From assembly GCF_023078275.1 (NCBI RefSeq), contig NC_062990.1, positions 14,213,549 to 14,277,548 on the forward strand: 64,000 bases of DNA, read 5' to 3'. The notes under the pieces are model-generated. The model worked only from the letters and a program-made list of their open reading frames with translations. It had not been told where the DNA came from and searched no databases. Numbering within the stretch: position 1 is the first letter of the stretch; each line of letters begins with the position of its first letter. Origin of the DNA: Leguminivora glycinivorella (Eukaryota; Arthropoda; Insecta; Lepidoptera; Tortricidae). Below are positions 10,206-20,384 of the stretch, piece by piece. A program made the position numbers and the translations under genes.

Positions 10206-10589
10206 AATCTAGTCTAACTTTCCCAACACTAGGTCTTACCTAGATTTAGTGCCGTATTTGATTGTGGCCAGGTGTTTTACCTAAGTTACAAATTAAGCAA
10301 AAGTTTAGACTGGAATTTCCTAGTGGCTCTGGTGTTTCAAATTGTTGGAGTAGTTCCTTCAATTTACGTATTGGTGTAACAACTTTGAAATAATACAAGC
10401 CAAATGTAGTTAAATTGTTAATCAGTAGCCTAAGTGTAAAAAAAACGCCTTCAAAAATAAGCGCGTTACAAAACACGGAGAAACTAAAAAGCCATGCAAA
10501 AATAATAAACCTTTGAATTCAGATTTCTTATCGGATTGCAATAAGCTAAACATCCAAATTATAAACAAATGCCATGCACGCACGCTGGT
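10206..10589. other. AT-rich spacer
   Basis: I see no repeat or gene in it. The minus frame at 10246-10476 is not recognisable. Confidence 0.35.
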
Positions 10590-10732
10590 GCCAATGGGAC
10601 CATTTCGGGGTTATACCCGTTCAATCAAAAAAAAAAAATCGGTCAACGATTCTCGGAGATATCGAGTAACATACATACAAAAAAAACATTCAGTCTAATT
10701 GAGAACCTCCTCCTTTTTTGAAGTCGGTTAAA
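10590..10732. repeat. Terminal part of a dispersed repeat ending GAAGTCGGTTAAA
   Basis: Contains GACCATTTCGGGGTTATACC, ATCGGTCAACGATTCTCGGA and the end AACCTCCTCC...GAAGTCGGTTAAA. I recall such an end as recurrent in lepidopteran repeats. It abuts a D repeat. Single copy in this window, so the left boundary is uncertain. Confidence 0.45.
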
Positions 10733-10929
10733 AAACACCGGATATAGTGGACCGATTTTCATGAAACATAACTAAGAGCACTCCCGACTAACTCAGCATT
10801 CAAAAAAAAAAAATTAAAACGATTCATCCGTTCGGAAGCTACGATGCCACAGATAGACACACACACAGACAGACCGCGAGACGCGTCAAGCTTATAACAC
10901 CACGTCGTTTTTGCGTCGGGGGTTAAAAA
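10733..10929 (-). mobile_element. D repeat (copy 1), microsatellite-bearing element
   Basis: Minus strand: AACCCCCGACGCAAAAACGA at the start, a short (GTCT)n stretch, CATCGTAGCTTCCGAACGGA, GCTGAGTTAGTCGGGAGTGC, and GAAAATCGGTCCACTAT near the end. It lacks the GTCGGGGGTTTTTTCAAAAT end seen in full copies. Confidence 0.8.
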
Positions 10930-10986
10930 AATGACAATCATATTGAAATTTGAATATCACAATCAACAGAAAACAGAATAGGTATA

Positions 10987-11534
10987 AAAACCGGCCAAGA
11001 GCGTGTCGGGCCACGCTCAATGTAGGGTTCCGTAGTTTTCCGTATTTTTCTCAAAAACTACTGAACCTATCAAGTTCAAAACAATTTTCCTAGAAAGTTT
11101 TTATAAAGTTCTACTTTTGTGATTTTTTTCATATTTTTTAAACGTATTGTTCAAAAGTTAGAGGGGGGGACGCACTTTTTTTTCCTTTAGGAGCGATTAT
11201 TTCCGAAAATATTAATATTATCAAAAAACGATCTTAGTAAACCCTTATTCATTTTTAAATACCTATCCAACAATATATCACACGTTGGGGTTGGAATGAA
11301 AAAAATATCAGCCCCCACTTTACATGTAGGGGGGGTACCCTAATAAAACATTTTTTTCTATTTTTTATTTTTGCACTTTGTTGGCGTGATTGATATACAT
11401 ATTGGTACCAAATTTCAGCTTTCTAGTGCTTACGGCTACTGAGATTATCCGCGGACGGACGGACGGACGGACGGACGGACAGACAGACATGGCGAAACTG
11501 TAAGGGTTCCTAGTTGACTACGGAACCCTAAAAA
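10987..11534 (+). mobile_element. F repeat (copy 1)
   Basis: Begins AACCGGCCAAGAGCGTGTCG and GTGTAGGG/GTAGGGTTCCGTAG, and ends ACTACGGAACCCTAAAAA, so the inner ends AGGGTTCCGTAG and CTACGGAACCCT are inverted repeats. In between are a G-run, CATATTGGTACCAAATTTCA and a (CGGA)n microsatellite ending GACATGGCGAAACT. Five near-complete copies occur in the window. No frame runs through it, so it is non-autonomous. Confidence 0.9.
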
Positions 11535-11734
11535 CCCGACCAGTGGGTATGAAATAAAGCAATGACGTTACCTGTGTAAACTCGTTATAGCACACCAACT
11601 GTGACAAATAGGTTTAAAATGTACCTATGAGTTTCACTTTCGAGTTCGCGAATTTTTATGTTATTGTTAGGCGATGCGAGACAATTCGATTTTGGAACAG
11701 AGAACAATGGAAAACTTTTGAGGCTTATAAACAA

Positions 11735-11852
11735 ATAAAATAAATAAATGAATATCACAGGACATTCTTACACAGATTGACTGATTCCCATGGTAAGCTC
11801 AAGGCTTGTGTTGTGGGTACTCAGACAACGATGTATGTATGATAAAATACAT
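11735..11852 (-). mobile_element. SINE A, 3' fragment
   Basis: GGACATTCTTACACAGATTG, GGTAAGCTCAAGGCTTGTG and GTACTCAGACAACGATGTA are the 3' half of SINE A in reverse. The tRNA-like head is absent. Confidence 0.8.
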
Positions 11853-11937
11853 AGGGGGATAGAAAACACCAACTAGTTACATAGGTCAAAGCGTTTAATG
11901 TAAGTATGTCCGATCTTTTTAATTAATTAATTTTAAT

Positions 11938-12178
11938 ATTGGGGACACCTTACACAGATCAACTTAGCCCCAAAATAAGCAAAGCTTGTACTATGAGTGC
12001 TAAGCGACAATATACAAACTTAAATAGTTAAATACATACTCATATACATAGAAAACATCCATGACTCAGGAACAAATATCTGTGCTAATCACACAAATAA
12101 ATGCCCTTACCGGGATTCGAACCCGGGACCGCGGCTTAGCAGGCAGGGTCAGTACCGACTGAGCCAGACCGGTCGTCT
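11938..12178 (-). mobile_element. tRNA-derived SINE, subfamily B (copy 2)
   Basis: Minus strand: GACCGGTCTGGCTCAGTCGG (box A like TGGCTCAGTCGG), GGTTCGAATCCCGGTAAGGG (box B), the ATTTGTGTGAT body, ATGACTCAGG region in reverse, AGCAAAGCTTGTAC in reverse and the 3' end AAGTTGATCTGTGTAAGGTG. It shares the head with subfamily A but has a different 3' half. Both pol III boxes are recognisable. Confidence 0.88.
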
Positions 12179-12182
12179 TTGT

Positions 12183-12290
12183 TTATATATTATGTATATA
12201 TTACGTTGTTTACAGCAAGAATACATAGTTTATTCTCTTCTGGCTAGCCGGTACGGCTACATTGGCGCCCAACGTGGGTCTTTAAGGACT
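12183..12290 (+). mobile_element. Possible LTR end with primer-binding site
   Basis: GGCTAGCCGGTACGGCTACA is followed at once by TTGGCGCCCAACGTGGGTC. An LTR ending in CA next to a TGGCGCCCAACGTGGG-type sequence is the usual 3' border of a 5' LTR and its tRNA primer-binding site in Ty3/gypsy-like elements. No gag or pol trace follows, so only a stub would remain. Based on motif recognition alone. Confidence 0.4.
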
Positions 12291-13465
12291 TGGATTGGGT
12301 TATGTTCCTACATACTTGCACAGATGTAGTGAGGAAAGTTTTCCTTCGTAAAGTATTATAGCGATCAGCCAGCATTATTAAACCTGTATCAATAAGAAAA
12401 CTTTTTGTTGTAACCTCTACAATATTGTTCGTAGATGAGTAGGTATCTAAAGATTATTCAAAAAATCACCATGTTGCTCCAATCCAATTCATTTGAAAAA
12501 AATATATATCAGTACGGAAAGAGATGTCACATAACTGTAAAATAAATTGTAAGTGTCACAAGAGTCAAAATTTTTTTTTTTAAATATTTGACATTAACAA
12601 AATTTGACAAAACACCAAGTTAATGTTGACCTACAGCCTTCTGATTTTTGGCATAATTATTCCTTTTTAAGTTATTAACAACAAATATGTTGTGTTTTTG
12701 TGATCCACATAAAAAAGCGACCAGTAGTTTTTGAAATATTTTGAAAAGTTAAATAAACTTTCAAGTGACATTTCAAGGAAACTGTCAATAATTATGACAT
12801 AAAAAAAAGGCAGTATAATAACTAGCATTGTGACTAATACGTAGGATAGATTAAAAAAGCCAGGGGAATTTTTGTTCCCTTTAATATGGTTAGATAATAA
12901 TTATAATTGTCAAGGCTTTCAAACTAATTATTTTCTTTTAGGATATTGGAGGCAAAAGAAGTTGTAACGTAACATCTCTAGAGTTACAGGTGTTCATAGG
13001 CTACGGTGTGGCCGCCAGAATACTTTTTTGCCACAAAAAAGCATCTATTTGAATCGTGTTACAAAATAACTTACGACACCTAACAGTACAATAAACATTC
13101 ATATTCACTTCCTTATTTACCCTGCCAACCTCTTATTTGCCTCCCGACTTCATATTATACTAAACTTTATCCCACAATAAAAAAGCTTATAATTGAGTAA
13201 GTCATATATCAGAGAATAAGTTACAGATAGGTTTACAGCCGATTTAGACACCTTTATGCCTTCTCTCAATACACTTGAAAGCTTTTACACATTTCGTCTC
13301 GTTTTGTTAATATTTTTATTACGAAATGTGAGTTGTGCCTTTTGGTCTGTGTAATGCGCCTTTATTGTTTTGCATTTTGCTCCGAATCGGGAAAATTACT
13401 GAAGGTGTAAAATAAGTTACAAAGAAACAGTGGTAAACCTGCGAGTACTTTTTTTTATTATTATT
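12291..13465. other. AT-rich non-coding stretch
   Basis: No open frame of 60 codons, no repeat shared with the rest of the window, and no RNA gene seen. Confidence 0.45.
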
Positions 13466-13740
13466 ATAAATGGGCTTACTCTTGGCCACAGACTAGCCAA
13501 AGACGTGGCCTAAGATGACGCAAAGACGTGGCCTAAGATGGAGTGAGCTCGCCCAGAAGATACCTTTTCACCCTTGATTTGAAGGTTACCAGGTCATATG
13601 AGCTCGAAAATGAATTCTGGCAAGGAATTCTTCTCCTTGGCATTGCACATAAGAAAAGAAGAAGCAGAGCGCTTCGTATACTTAGTATATTAACCTCACA
13701 CTTTTGTTCTAAGTTTGAGCACCTAAGATGCTCCAGGCTT
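13466..13740 (-). mobile_element. LINE 3' fragment (antisense)
   Basis: The plus strand carries AGTGAGCTCGCCCAGAAGAT, CACCCTTGATTTGAAGG, TTCTGGCAAGGAATTC and AGCGCTTCGTATACTTAGTA. I recognise this from the reverse strand of the 3' part of a common lepidopteran LINE, where it follows the reverse transcriptase. A weaker relative lies at 55205-55370. No full frame. Confidence 0.5.
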
Positions 13741-13949
13741 TAGGAACTCGGCCTTCGGCCTCCTCATTAAGACACACAGTCATGTGCTTTAGTTTTGTGT
13801 TCGTGTACTAACTTCTTGGAAGCTTTGAGTCTTCAGACCTAATCGGAGCTCGGCCTTCGCCTTTAAAATCTTGTACTATATGCTTTAGCGCTGACCTCTA
13901 AGATACTTCGGCTCCTCAGCCTTACGTGGAACTGTGCCTTCGGCCTCCA

Positions 13950-14190
13950 TATTGACAACCGGTCTGGCCTACCGCGTATAGTGACCCTGTCTGTTACGCC
14001 GCGCTCCCGAGTTTGAATCCCGGTAAGGACATTTATTTGTGTGATCAGCACAGATATTTGGTCCTCATGGATGTTTTCTATGTATATAAGTATTTGTATA
14101 TTATATATATCGTTGTCTGAGTACCCACAACACAAGCCTTCTTGAGCTTACCATGGGACTCTATGTAAGAATGTCCTATGTCCTATAATT
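13950..14190 (+). mobile_element. tRNA-derived SINE, subfamily A (copy 1)
   Basis: Starts with the tRNA-like head CCGGTCTGGCCTACCGCGTA and the box B variant GAGTTTGAATCCCGGTAAGG. It continues with ACATTTATTTGTGTGATCAG, ATGGATGTTTTCTATGTATA, TCGTTGTCTGAGTACCCACA, ACACAAGCCTTCTTGAGCTT and GTAAGAATGTCCTAT. Full length is about 240 bp. Box B has one mismatch, so promoter activity may be reduced. Confidence 0.9.
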
Positions 14191-14525
14191 GAGACAGACT
14201 TGTATTTTTATTCTACGTTGCAGTACTGGTTTGGACTCTTCGGGCCCTGTGGCCATTGAACGTGATATTTTCCAAAAAATAAACTCTTAAAACTCTATGA
14301 AAACACTCCATGCAAATGGTTGACATCCATCAACGCGCGTCAAGCTGAGTTAGACAGACGGCAGACATCCAATCACATTTGCAAAATGAATATTCGTTCG
14401 GATACGGTACAAAATTATGTTTGCGGGCACTTTTACTAGTGAAAACTCTGTAAAAATAGTAAAAAATATTAGTTTTGGTAGTAGTGTTAGGTAGGTAATA
14501 AAATCACTATTGTACGTGCCATCAC
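14191..14525. other. Spacer without features
   Basis: Nothing recognisable except CAACGCGCGTCAAGCTGAGT, which is not repeated elsewhere here. Confidence 0.35.
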
Positions 14526-14930
14526 CAGTAATACCTGGGCGACCGAGCTTCGCTCGGTTCTATTTTATTATATCACGTCTTTAGATAAAGATCTACCTAC
14601 AAAAAAAGAACAAAAAAATTATTTCTGGCTAGGATTCGAAACCCTGACACGCGTTGTGCCTGCGAATATTAGACCGACCTTCTTACAATAGAGCTTCGCG
14701 CAACCGATGCGCGGACAATGAATGAAATTAGCGACCATATTTTGCGTTTACTAACGCGAAAGAATAACGCATGAAAACTCGAAAATTCGCATTTTCCGGG
14801 TTCTGAGGCTAAGCTAGATCGATTTTTCACCCCCGAAAAGCCCCACATAACAAATTTCAGCGAAATCGTTAGAGCGGTTTCCGAGATTGTCGGTATACAA
14901 AAATTGCTAGTTTAAAGGTATAAGATAAGC
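14526..14930. repeat. Probable dispersed repeat bounded by GGGCGACCGAGC and AAAAATTGCTAGTTTAAAGG
   Basis: Contains the palindrome CCGAGCTTCGCTCGG at the left, the block TTTTCACCCCCGAAAAG, AATTTCAGCGAAATCGTTAG and the right end TACAAAAATTGCTAGTTTAA. The layout resembles repeats I know from lepidopteran sequence, possibly Helitron-like, but only one copy is present here. Confidence 0.4.
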
Positions 14931-15167
14931 TTAAATTTTAGTTTAACCTTTTTACGGATTATCCAAATCTATTAATTTAATATTTTTTTTGAAAATAAAA
15001 GATATTTAATTAAACTTGTGAATAAAGGTTAATATTATGCTTGGAATTACATAATTGTAAACTTCGGAACCATAACTTAAGACCAATTCGTCTTACTAAC
15101 CCGCACAATGTTTTATCAGTGTATTGCGATACAGCCATGAAATGTCACCTTGTCACCAGCATGGTAA

Positions 15168-15378
15168 GTTTATACATACATACAATCACGCCTGTTTCCC
15201 ATAAAGGGGTAGGCAGAGCACATGAAACTGCTAAAGTTACAGTGCCACTCTTGGCAAATAAGGCGTTGAAAGAAAACGAAACTGTGACATTTCAGTGACA
15301 GATTGCCAGCCTCTTGCCTACGCCACAGTTTAACCCATATCCCACAGTCACCTTCTACGACACCCGCGGGAAGAAAAT
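15168..15378 (-). mobile_element. Family P retroposon (copy 3)
   Basis: On the plus strand: CATACATACAATCACGCCTG, CATAAAGGGGTAGGCAGAGC, GTGCCACTCTTGGCAAATA, GAAAACGAAACTGTGACATT and CTTCTACGACACCCGCGGGA. Read on the minus strand it ends in a short (TATG)n tail. About 210 bp. Confidence 0.88.
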
Positions 15379-15380
15379 GT

Positions 15381-15806
15381 AAATATAGTAATTTTTAACA
15401 TACTTTAACATTACAAAGTTTCATAGTCTTAATTGTAACCGTATCTATAACTTTGTAAACTTTTAGTCCTTTTAATGACATTGCGAAGTCGGATTATTTC
15501 ATCCATTCCGGGAAAGGTTTATAATGTTTTACAAAATGTTGCGAAAAACTACCTTAATGCCGGGTTTTAAAGCTGTAATTTCTATACTAAGTAATGCAGT
15601 GATTTAAAGTTGGTGTTGAATGAACCAGATTTTTGTTTTCGCTAGCGCATTTCAATCGGTAATGTGATCGGTGAAATACACGTTGCAAAAAAAAATTGTT
15701 TAAATAATGTTTGTACTGTATTTTAAGACCTTAGACACAGTAGATATAATTAAGAGTACTATCGTGCCTTAGAAATTTTTCTGTCAAGAAGGGATATCAA
15801 TAACTA
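15381..15806. other. Spacer before the mariner
   Basis: AT-rich; nothing recognised. The final TA (15805-15806) is the left target-site duplication of the mariner. Confidence 0.4.
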
Positions 15807-17043
15807 TTGGGTTGGTAAGAAAGTAATGAGCGAATCATAACCAATATTGTAATTTTTATTTAATTTATTATTTTAATCATTTATCAAAAATATAACGGCC
15901 TTCGTTATCTACTACTTGTCTCCATCGTTCTGGTAAAGAATGAATAGCATCGGCGAAGAAGTTCTTAGGTTTAGATTCAAAAAACTCAGCTATGTACTGT
16001 CGTAGATGGGCTTGATCATCGAACTTTTTTTCATTCAAGGCATTGCTTAGCGATCTGAACAATGCGTAATCCGTAGGTGCCAAGTCTGGAGAGTACGGTG
16101 GATGAGGTATGACTTTCCAACCTAGCTCCAATAGCTTTATTGCGAGCATTGCATTGCATTGTCGTGTAAGAAAAAAACTTTAGCATGCTGTGGACGATTC
16201 TGACAGATTTTTTGGTTTAAATTTTCAAGCTGATTACAGTATACTGATGCGGTAACAGTCATTCCACTTGGTAGGAGTTCCCAGTGAATAATACTATGAA
16301 TATCCCACCAAACGGACAGCATAACTTTTTTCGGGTGAGGCTCTGTTTTTGGTGCCTCTATTCCTTTTTCGTTTGGAGCTAGCCACTGACTTTGCGTGTG
16401 TCATTTATATATAAGACCCATTTTTCATCTCCAGTGATAAGATGGTCCAACCAGTTGAATGTGCGGCGAAAAAACAGAAGTTGTATGCAGATATCGACAC
16501 GGCGGTTTAGTTGATCTCTATCAAGTTCGTGCGGTATCCAAACACTGTATTTGTAGTTTTTTCCCAACTCGTGTAAATGTGTTTCTATGGTGACATGAGA
16601 GCAGCCTAACTCGGTAGCAAGAGTACGACTCGTTAGCCTCGGATCTCCTTCAATTAAGGTTTTTAATTTGGCTACATCAATCTTCACCGGTCGACCAGAC
16701 TTAGGTTGATCTGATAATGAAAAGTCGCCACTACGAAACCGCTGGAACCATCGTTTCGCCGTGGCCTCAGACACAACTTCAGGAGCAACACGCTGATATA
16801 TATTACGCACTGCTTCGGCGGCTGAATGGCCAGACTGAAATTCATATAGTAAGCAATGCCTTACATGCACTTTTAAGTCGTCCATTTTCTTCCTTATATT
16901 AGCTCAGCGACAGCTAATGAATGACTGACGAGAAACTGTGCGACTCGCCCTTTATATACTTTCGACCATAGAAGATTCTAGAACTCTCTCGAAAATTTTA
17001 TGTGGAATTCAATCGATCGCTCATTACTTTCTTACCAACCCAA
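15807..17043 (-). mobile_element. Complete mariner-family element, 1237 bp
   Basis: Terminal inverted repeats of about 27 bp: TTGGGTTGGTAAGAAAGTAA with TGAGCGA at 15807-15833, and the exact inverse TTACTTTCTTACCAACCCAA ending at 17043. A TA dinucleotide flanks each side (15805-15806 and 17044-17045), the signature target-site duplication of Tc1/mariner. The interior holds one transposase gene on the minus strand, broken by frameshifts. Both ends look intact, so a transposase supplied elsewhere could in principle recognise it; that is inference. Confidence 0.95.
15877..16885 (-). pseudogene. Mariner transposase, frameshifted
   Basis: Translation starts at 16885 with MDDLKVHVRHCLLYEFQSGH. The N-terminal part shows the helix-turn-helix region (AAEAVRNIY, AKRWFQRFRSGDFSLSDQPK, SGRPV linker). 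The catalytic domain begins with ITGDEKWVLY, whose Asp is the first of the DD34D triad. Near 16385-16400 the frame shifts and continues as PHPKKVMLSVWWDIHSIIHW and FFLHDNA (second Asp, codon at 16161-16163). A second shift just after HDNA leads to PPYSPDLAPTDYALF (third Asp, in APTDY, at 16069-16071). About 89 nt separate the last two Asp codons instead of the 102 expected for 34 residues, so roughly 13 bases are missing there. It ends NEGRYIFDK. Inactive as it stands. Confidence 0.95.
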
Positions 17044-17049
17044 TATGTT

Positions 17050-17215
17050 TCGTCTTCTGCCTACCCTTATCTCACGCAATATGGAGTCGGTACAAAGCTC
17101 GTCTTATTAGTACAATTTCGTTTTTTTCAGTCCCTTTATTTGCTGAGAGTGGCATTGAAACACGAGCAGTTTCATGTGCCCAACCTACTCCTTTTGGGAA
17201 TTAAAAAAGCGTAAC
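17050..17215 (+). mobile_element. Degraded family P copy
   Basis: AAAGTGGCATTGAAACACGAG-like text, then AGCAGTTTCATGTGCCCAAC and CTACTCCTTTTGGGAAT, match the 3' half of P in the same orientation as the copy at 45505, with many differences. The left limit is unclear, and it abuts the mariner. Confidence 0.5.
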
Positions 17216-17221
17216 ATTTCT

Positions 17222-17305
17222 GCCTTCAGAGAGACTTGAACTCACTGCCACAGGATCGATGATCCAGCGTTCTGCCAACTGAACTACCAAGACTTCAACC
17301 AAGCC
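17222..17305 (-). mobile_element. tRNA-like SINE head
   Basis: Minus strand: AGTCTTGGTAGTTCAGTTGG (box A like TAGTTCAGTTGG), then GCAGAACGCTGGATCATCGA and GAGTTCAAGTCTCTCTGAAG (box B GAGTTCAAGTC). The spacing fits a tRNA-derived RNA polymerase III promoter. No mature tRNA fold is complete, so it is a SINE head and not a tRNA gene. Its body was not identified. Confidence 0.65.
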
Positions 17306-17401
17306 AGTGCAATTATCCTATGCTTTTTTAAGTAGAACTAAAACCATTGTCGTACAACTGTGCAACTTACTGGGAAGGCTATTGCTATGTCTTGTATGGG
17401 A

Positions 17402-18241
17402 ACCCTGCATTTTATGATTAAGCACTGAGACTTGGCACAGTAAAGTGGTTCCTTGGGTGGCCCTGAGTAGATAGAGACCGGGAGGCATCGAGAGCCCCCC
17501 TTAATTTAGGAGGGAGGAGGAGGGGAAGGCTGGCGCCGCTGCGCTTCCTTTGAAAATATTTCTCTAAAACTATACAAAATAGGGCATGCGATATATCATT
17601 TTCTGATAAATTAAGAACGAGGAATTCATTTTTGGAACAACTTTAGAACAAAAATACAAAATAAAATGGGAAAATCTTAAAACGAGATTTTTTTATATAC
17701 ATATTATTGCACATTTTATAAAAACTAATAGTTATTTTAAAATGAAAAAATATTATTTTATTTATTTAATAGCTACATTTATCTAGTTTTAGAAAATATA
17801 TAATTTGTTATAGACATATATTATAGGACGAGTGATAAAAAATAATTTAAATCTCCCAATAGGGTGATTTGAATGCACATTTCAATAAGTTTTATCAATG
17901 ACTTCAGGTATAATCACTATTTTTAACACACGAAAGTCTAGTCGAAAAATCTGGTTTTAAGATTTTCCCATTTTATTTTGTATTTTTGTTCTAAAGTACA
18001 TTTTTTTGTTCCAAAAATGAATTCCTCGTCCTTAATTTATCCGAAAATGATATATCGCATGCCCTATTTTGTATAGTTTTAGAGAAATATGGTTTCAAAG
18101 GAAGCGCGGCGGCACCAGGCTTCCCCCCCTCCTCCCTCCTAAATTAAGGGGGGCTCTCGATGCCTCCCGGTCTTTATCTACTCAGGGCCACCCAATGAAC
18201 AATTGTGCCAAGTCTCAGTGCTTAATCATAAAATGCAGGGT
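17402..18241. mobile_element. 840-bp fold-back element with ~290-bp arms
   Basis: The left arm begins ACCCTGCATTTTATGATTAA and the right arm ends TTAATCATAAAATGCAGGGT. The arms match through CACTGAGACTTGGCACA, GGGTGGCCCTGAGTAGATA, AGGCATCGAGAGCCCCCCTT, GGGCATGCGATATATCATTT and AAAATACAAAATAAAATGGG. The unpaired spacer of about 260 bp is AT-rich and non-coding. The open frame inside the right arm (18069-18311) is a by-product of this sequence. Target-site duplications were not clear. Confidence 0.9.
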
Positions 18242-18596
18242 GTTGTGCAATAGCCTCCCAGCTAAACTAAACGTTTTAGCCAGTTTTGCTGTAAATCTTT
18301 CTGACGTGTGAGAACCCTGTACAATAGGGTTGTCAACCCGGCGTGCGGAATCTGTGTTATATTGCTTTTAAAACCGATGGTGTGCGAACAAAAATGTACT
18401 GTGTTGAAGGAATTATACAGGATAGTTGTTTAGTCAGATTAAATAATATACGGGTTGAGTTTCATACATACCTTTTTTCACTATGGGACAAACCCTGAAA
18501 TCGTGATAATTTTGTCTGTTTCATATATTTTGCTTATCTGACCTTGAGAATTTTCTATAGGAGAGTAGATTTTTTAGCGCGATGAATACAAAGCTA
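18242..18596. other. Spacer without features
   Basis: Nothing recognised. Confidence 0.35.
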
Positions 18597-18722
18597 AGCT
18601 TTCTGTTTAGCCCAATGGCTGACTGGTAGAGAATGCCTCAAGGCGTTAAGTCCGCCATTTGTACTCTTTTTTTTTTTGTAAATTTGTGCAATAAAGTTTA
18701 AATAAATAAATAAATAAATACA
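18597..18722 (+). mobile_element. LINE 3' tail, family N (copy 1)
   Basis: CCCAATGGCTGACTGGTAGA, GAATGCCTCAAGGCGTTAAG, TTGTGCAATAAAGTTTAAAT and an (AATA)n tail. The same block occurs at 29881-30000 (minus) and 52925-53033 (plus). The AATAAA signal and the simple-repeat tail mark a retroposon 3' end. The coding part is absent, so the copy is 5'-truncated. Confidence 0.8.
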
Positions 18723-18739
18723 ATACATGTTTTAATGAC

Positions 18740-18838
18740 GTCAAAGGTGACCGCTGACTCGTGACTTCCTTGCACAATATATCAGTGCAGTACAGCGAGG
18801 AAATGTCGCGAGAATCCTTGATAGTATGCCTCAAGGAT
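18740..18838 (-). repeat. Dispersed repeat R (copy 1)
   Basis: Minus strand: GGCATACTATCAAGGATTCT, CGCGACATTTCCTCGCTGTA, then TTGTGCAAGGAAGTCACG. The related block at 61500-61610 has GACATTTCCTCGCTGTATCG and TTGTGCGAGGAAGTCGCC; a fragment lies at 61018-61065. Family unknown. Confidence 0.55.
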
Positions 18839-19189
18839 AATATAAATACAAGCTAGCTATTAAATTGTATGTTTAATCTTAGTTTGATGACTCGCCTTAC
18901 TTTGTTCTGTTCAAATTTCTCTGCAGTTTCAAAGTCACTAAATCGACGTCCGTCCGGATATCCGGAATTTTTGCCGATGCCCGGATCCTGATTAGATCCG
19001 GCTGGTTGGCTCTAATGAGCGACTGCACTGTGATTTATTACCGTTGCAGGTATTATACGAAAAGAGGAGAAATTGGGAAATAACTAGAACATCATTGGCA
19101 ACATTATGACTTTCAATCTTTATGTCCAACAATGGGCGACTTATCCATGCTAGTACCTAACACATATAAAAAAAACTATTTTATAAACC
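18839..19189. other. Spacer with a TCCGGATATCCGGA palindrome
   Basis: The palindrome is at 18953-18966 and is followed by GATGCCCGGATCCTGATTAG, a CCGGA-rich stretch that may be a repeat remnant. Otherwise nothing is seen. Confidence 0.35.
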
Positions 19190-19622
19190 GTGTTTTTTTT
19201 GTTTTCCGTTAAATTCGACACGCAGTTAGGTTCATCATCAGAAACCACCATATCGCCTGTTAAATTCGAAAAAAATTTTTTTTCGTTTCCGTACATAATT
19301 AAATGGATTAATTAGTGTGAGACGACCTTACTCATAACATAAAAGTCATTGTCAAGTGTTTGACGGCACAAATGTCAAAACAAATAACATTAAGAAGTAG
19401 TAAGGGGTGCCACACGCGTGTTCAGTAATTAAATTATTTTTTAATAATTCGATAACCTTAAGAATTAAGAGGCTAGTTTCTTATAGAAATTGATTGTATT
19501 TGAAATAAAAATAATAATTTAAAAAAAATACAGACGAATTGAGAATCACCTTCCTTGAGAGATTTGAGGCGGTGGTTAATAAAGAATCTTCTCTTAAAGT
19601 TAACGGAATTCAATAAAAACAG
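19190..19622 (-). mobile_element. Family 5 non-autonomous element (copy 1)
   Basis: Minus strand begins CTGTTTTTATTGAATTCCGT and ends CGAATTTAACGGAAAACAAA, so the ends are imperfect inverted repeats (TGTTTTT...TTCCGTTAA). Shared interior: AATTTCTCTAAGAAACaAGC-like block, TAATGTTATTTGTTTTGACA, GCCGTCAAACACTTGACA and TCTCACACTAATTAATCC. The copies at 53066 and 60091 are about 365-370 bp; this one is longer and more diverged. Confidence 0.75.
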
Positions 19623-19699
19623 GGTGTATGTGTTAGGTACTAGTATGGATTAGTTAGGTACTAATTCAGGAGTAATTAAGTGATAAAAAAAAAGCTAGG

Positions 19700-19965
19700 T
19701 GCCTGGTACAGTCACTGGCAATAACATCACCCAAAAAGGCTTCATAAATGTCCCAAGATTTCCATACATTTTTCAGACCTTCCATTCCGTTACCGCCATA
19801 CAAAATGTATGAAAAAATGGTAACGGAATGGGAAAAAACGAGACACTTTTTTCTCGTATTATTAAGGATTGAAAGTGCTCGCGATTCTTTGTGGAAATCA
19901 CATAAAAATTTCCAAATCCAAAAAAAGTGGGGTGGACACTTTGAAAAAAATTGCCCATCTGACAT
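19700..19965. mobile_element. Family 7 fold-back element (truncated copy)
   Basis: The central hairpin CATTCCGTTACCGCCATACA / TGGTAACGGAATG and the flanking ATGTCCCAAGATTTCCATAC match the complete copy at 28196-28502. The right end AAAGTGGGGTGGACACTTTG is present but its left partner is missing. Open frames on both strands here are a by-product of the inverted symmetry. Confidence 0.7.
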
Positions 19966-20384
19966 CTGAAATATGATTCTGTCAGTTATTTTATATGCAG
20001 CTATTTTTTCTGCGATGTCATTGCAGTTGAGTGACTGTAAGTACTAACACGGACTGTCGACCCAATTTGAACACTTTTCGAGATGTCACAGAGACATTTT
20101 TATAGTTTTTGACAATACCCTGATTTCCAAGTTTACCAGTAACACAAAGTTAATGGCACTGCGGGTCGGAACTCGGAGTGTTTGCTGCATTGTTCTGGAA
20201 TTAACCAACTTGAACCTTACATACTAGAAACACTCGCTACGCTCGAGGTGCACAAGAAAGGCTCCAAGTATAACGCTTAAAATGCTAACGATGCTAACTT
20301 AGCTTGGTCTGACTTGGTATAATTTTGTAAAATTGTCCATTATGTCTTTCCGCAATTCAGGACATTTGTTCACCAAAATCATTA
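19966..20384. other. Spacer without features
   Basis: Nothing recognised. Confidence 0.35.

Noticed and set aside
11938..12178. tRNA gene (box A and box B present)
   Set aside because: The head continues into a SINE body and 3' end that recurs in other copies, and no complete cloverleaf is seen. The same holds for 32634, 59095, 35600, 29825, 17222 and 22705.
18069..18311. 80-codon frame
   Set aside because: Lies in the right arm of the 840-bp fold-back and crosses its end; no recognisable protein.
19666..19969. Overlapping frames on both strands
   Set aside because: By-product of the inverted symmetry of the family 7 fold-back; the same applies to 28239-28569, 21361-21637, 31576-31826 and 57539-57896.
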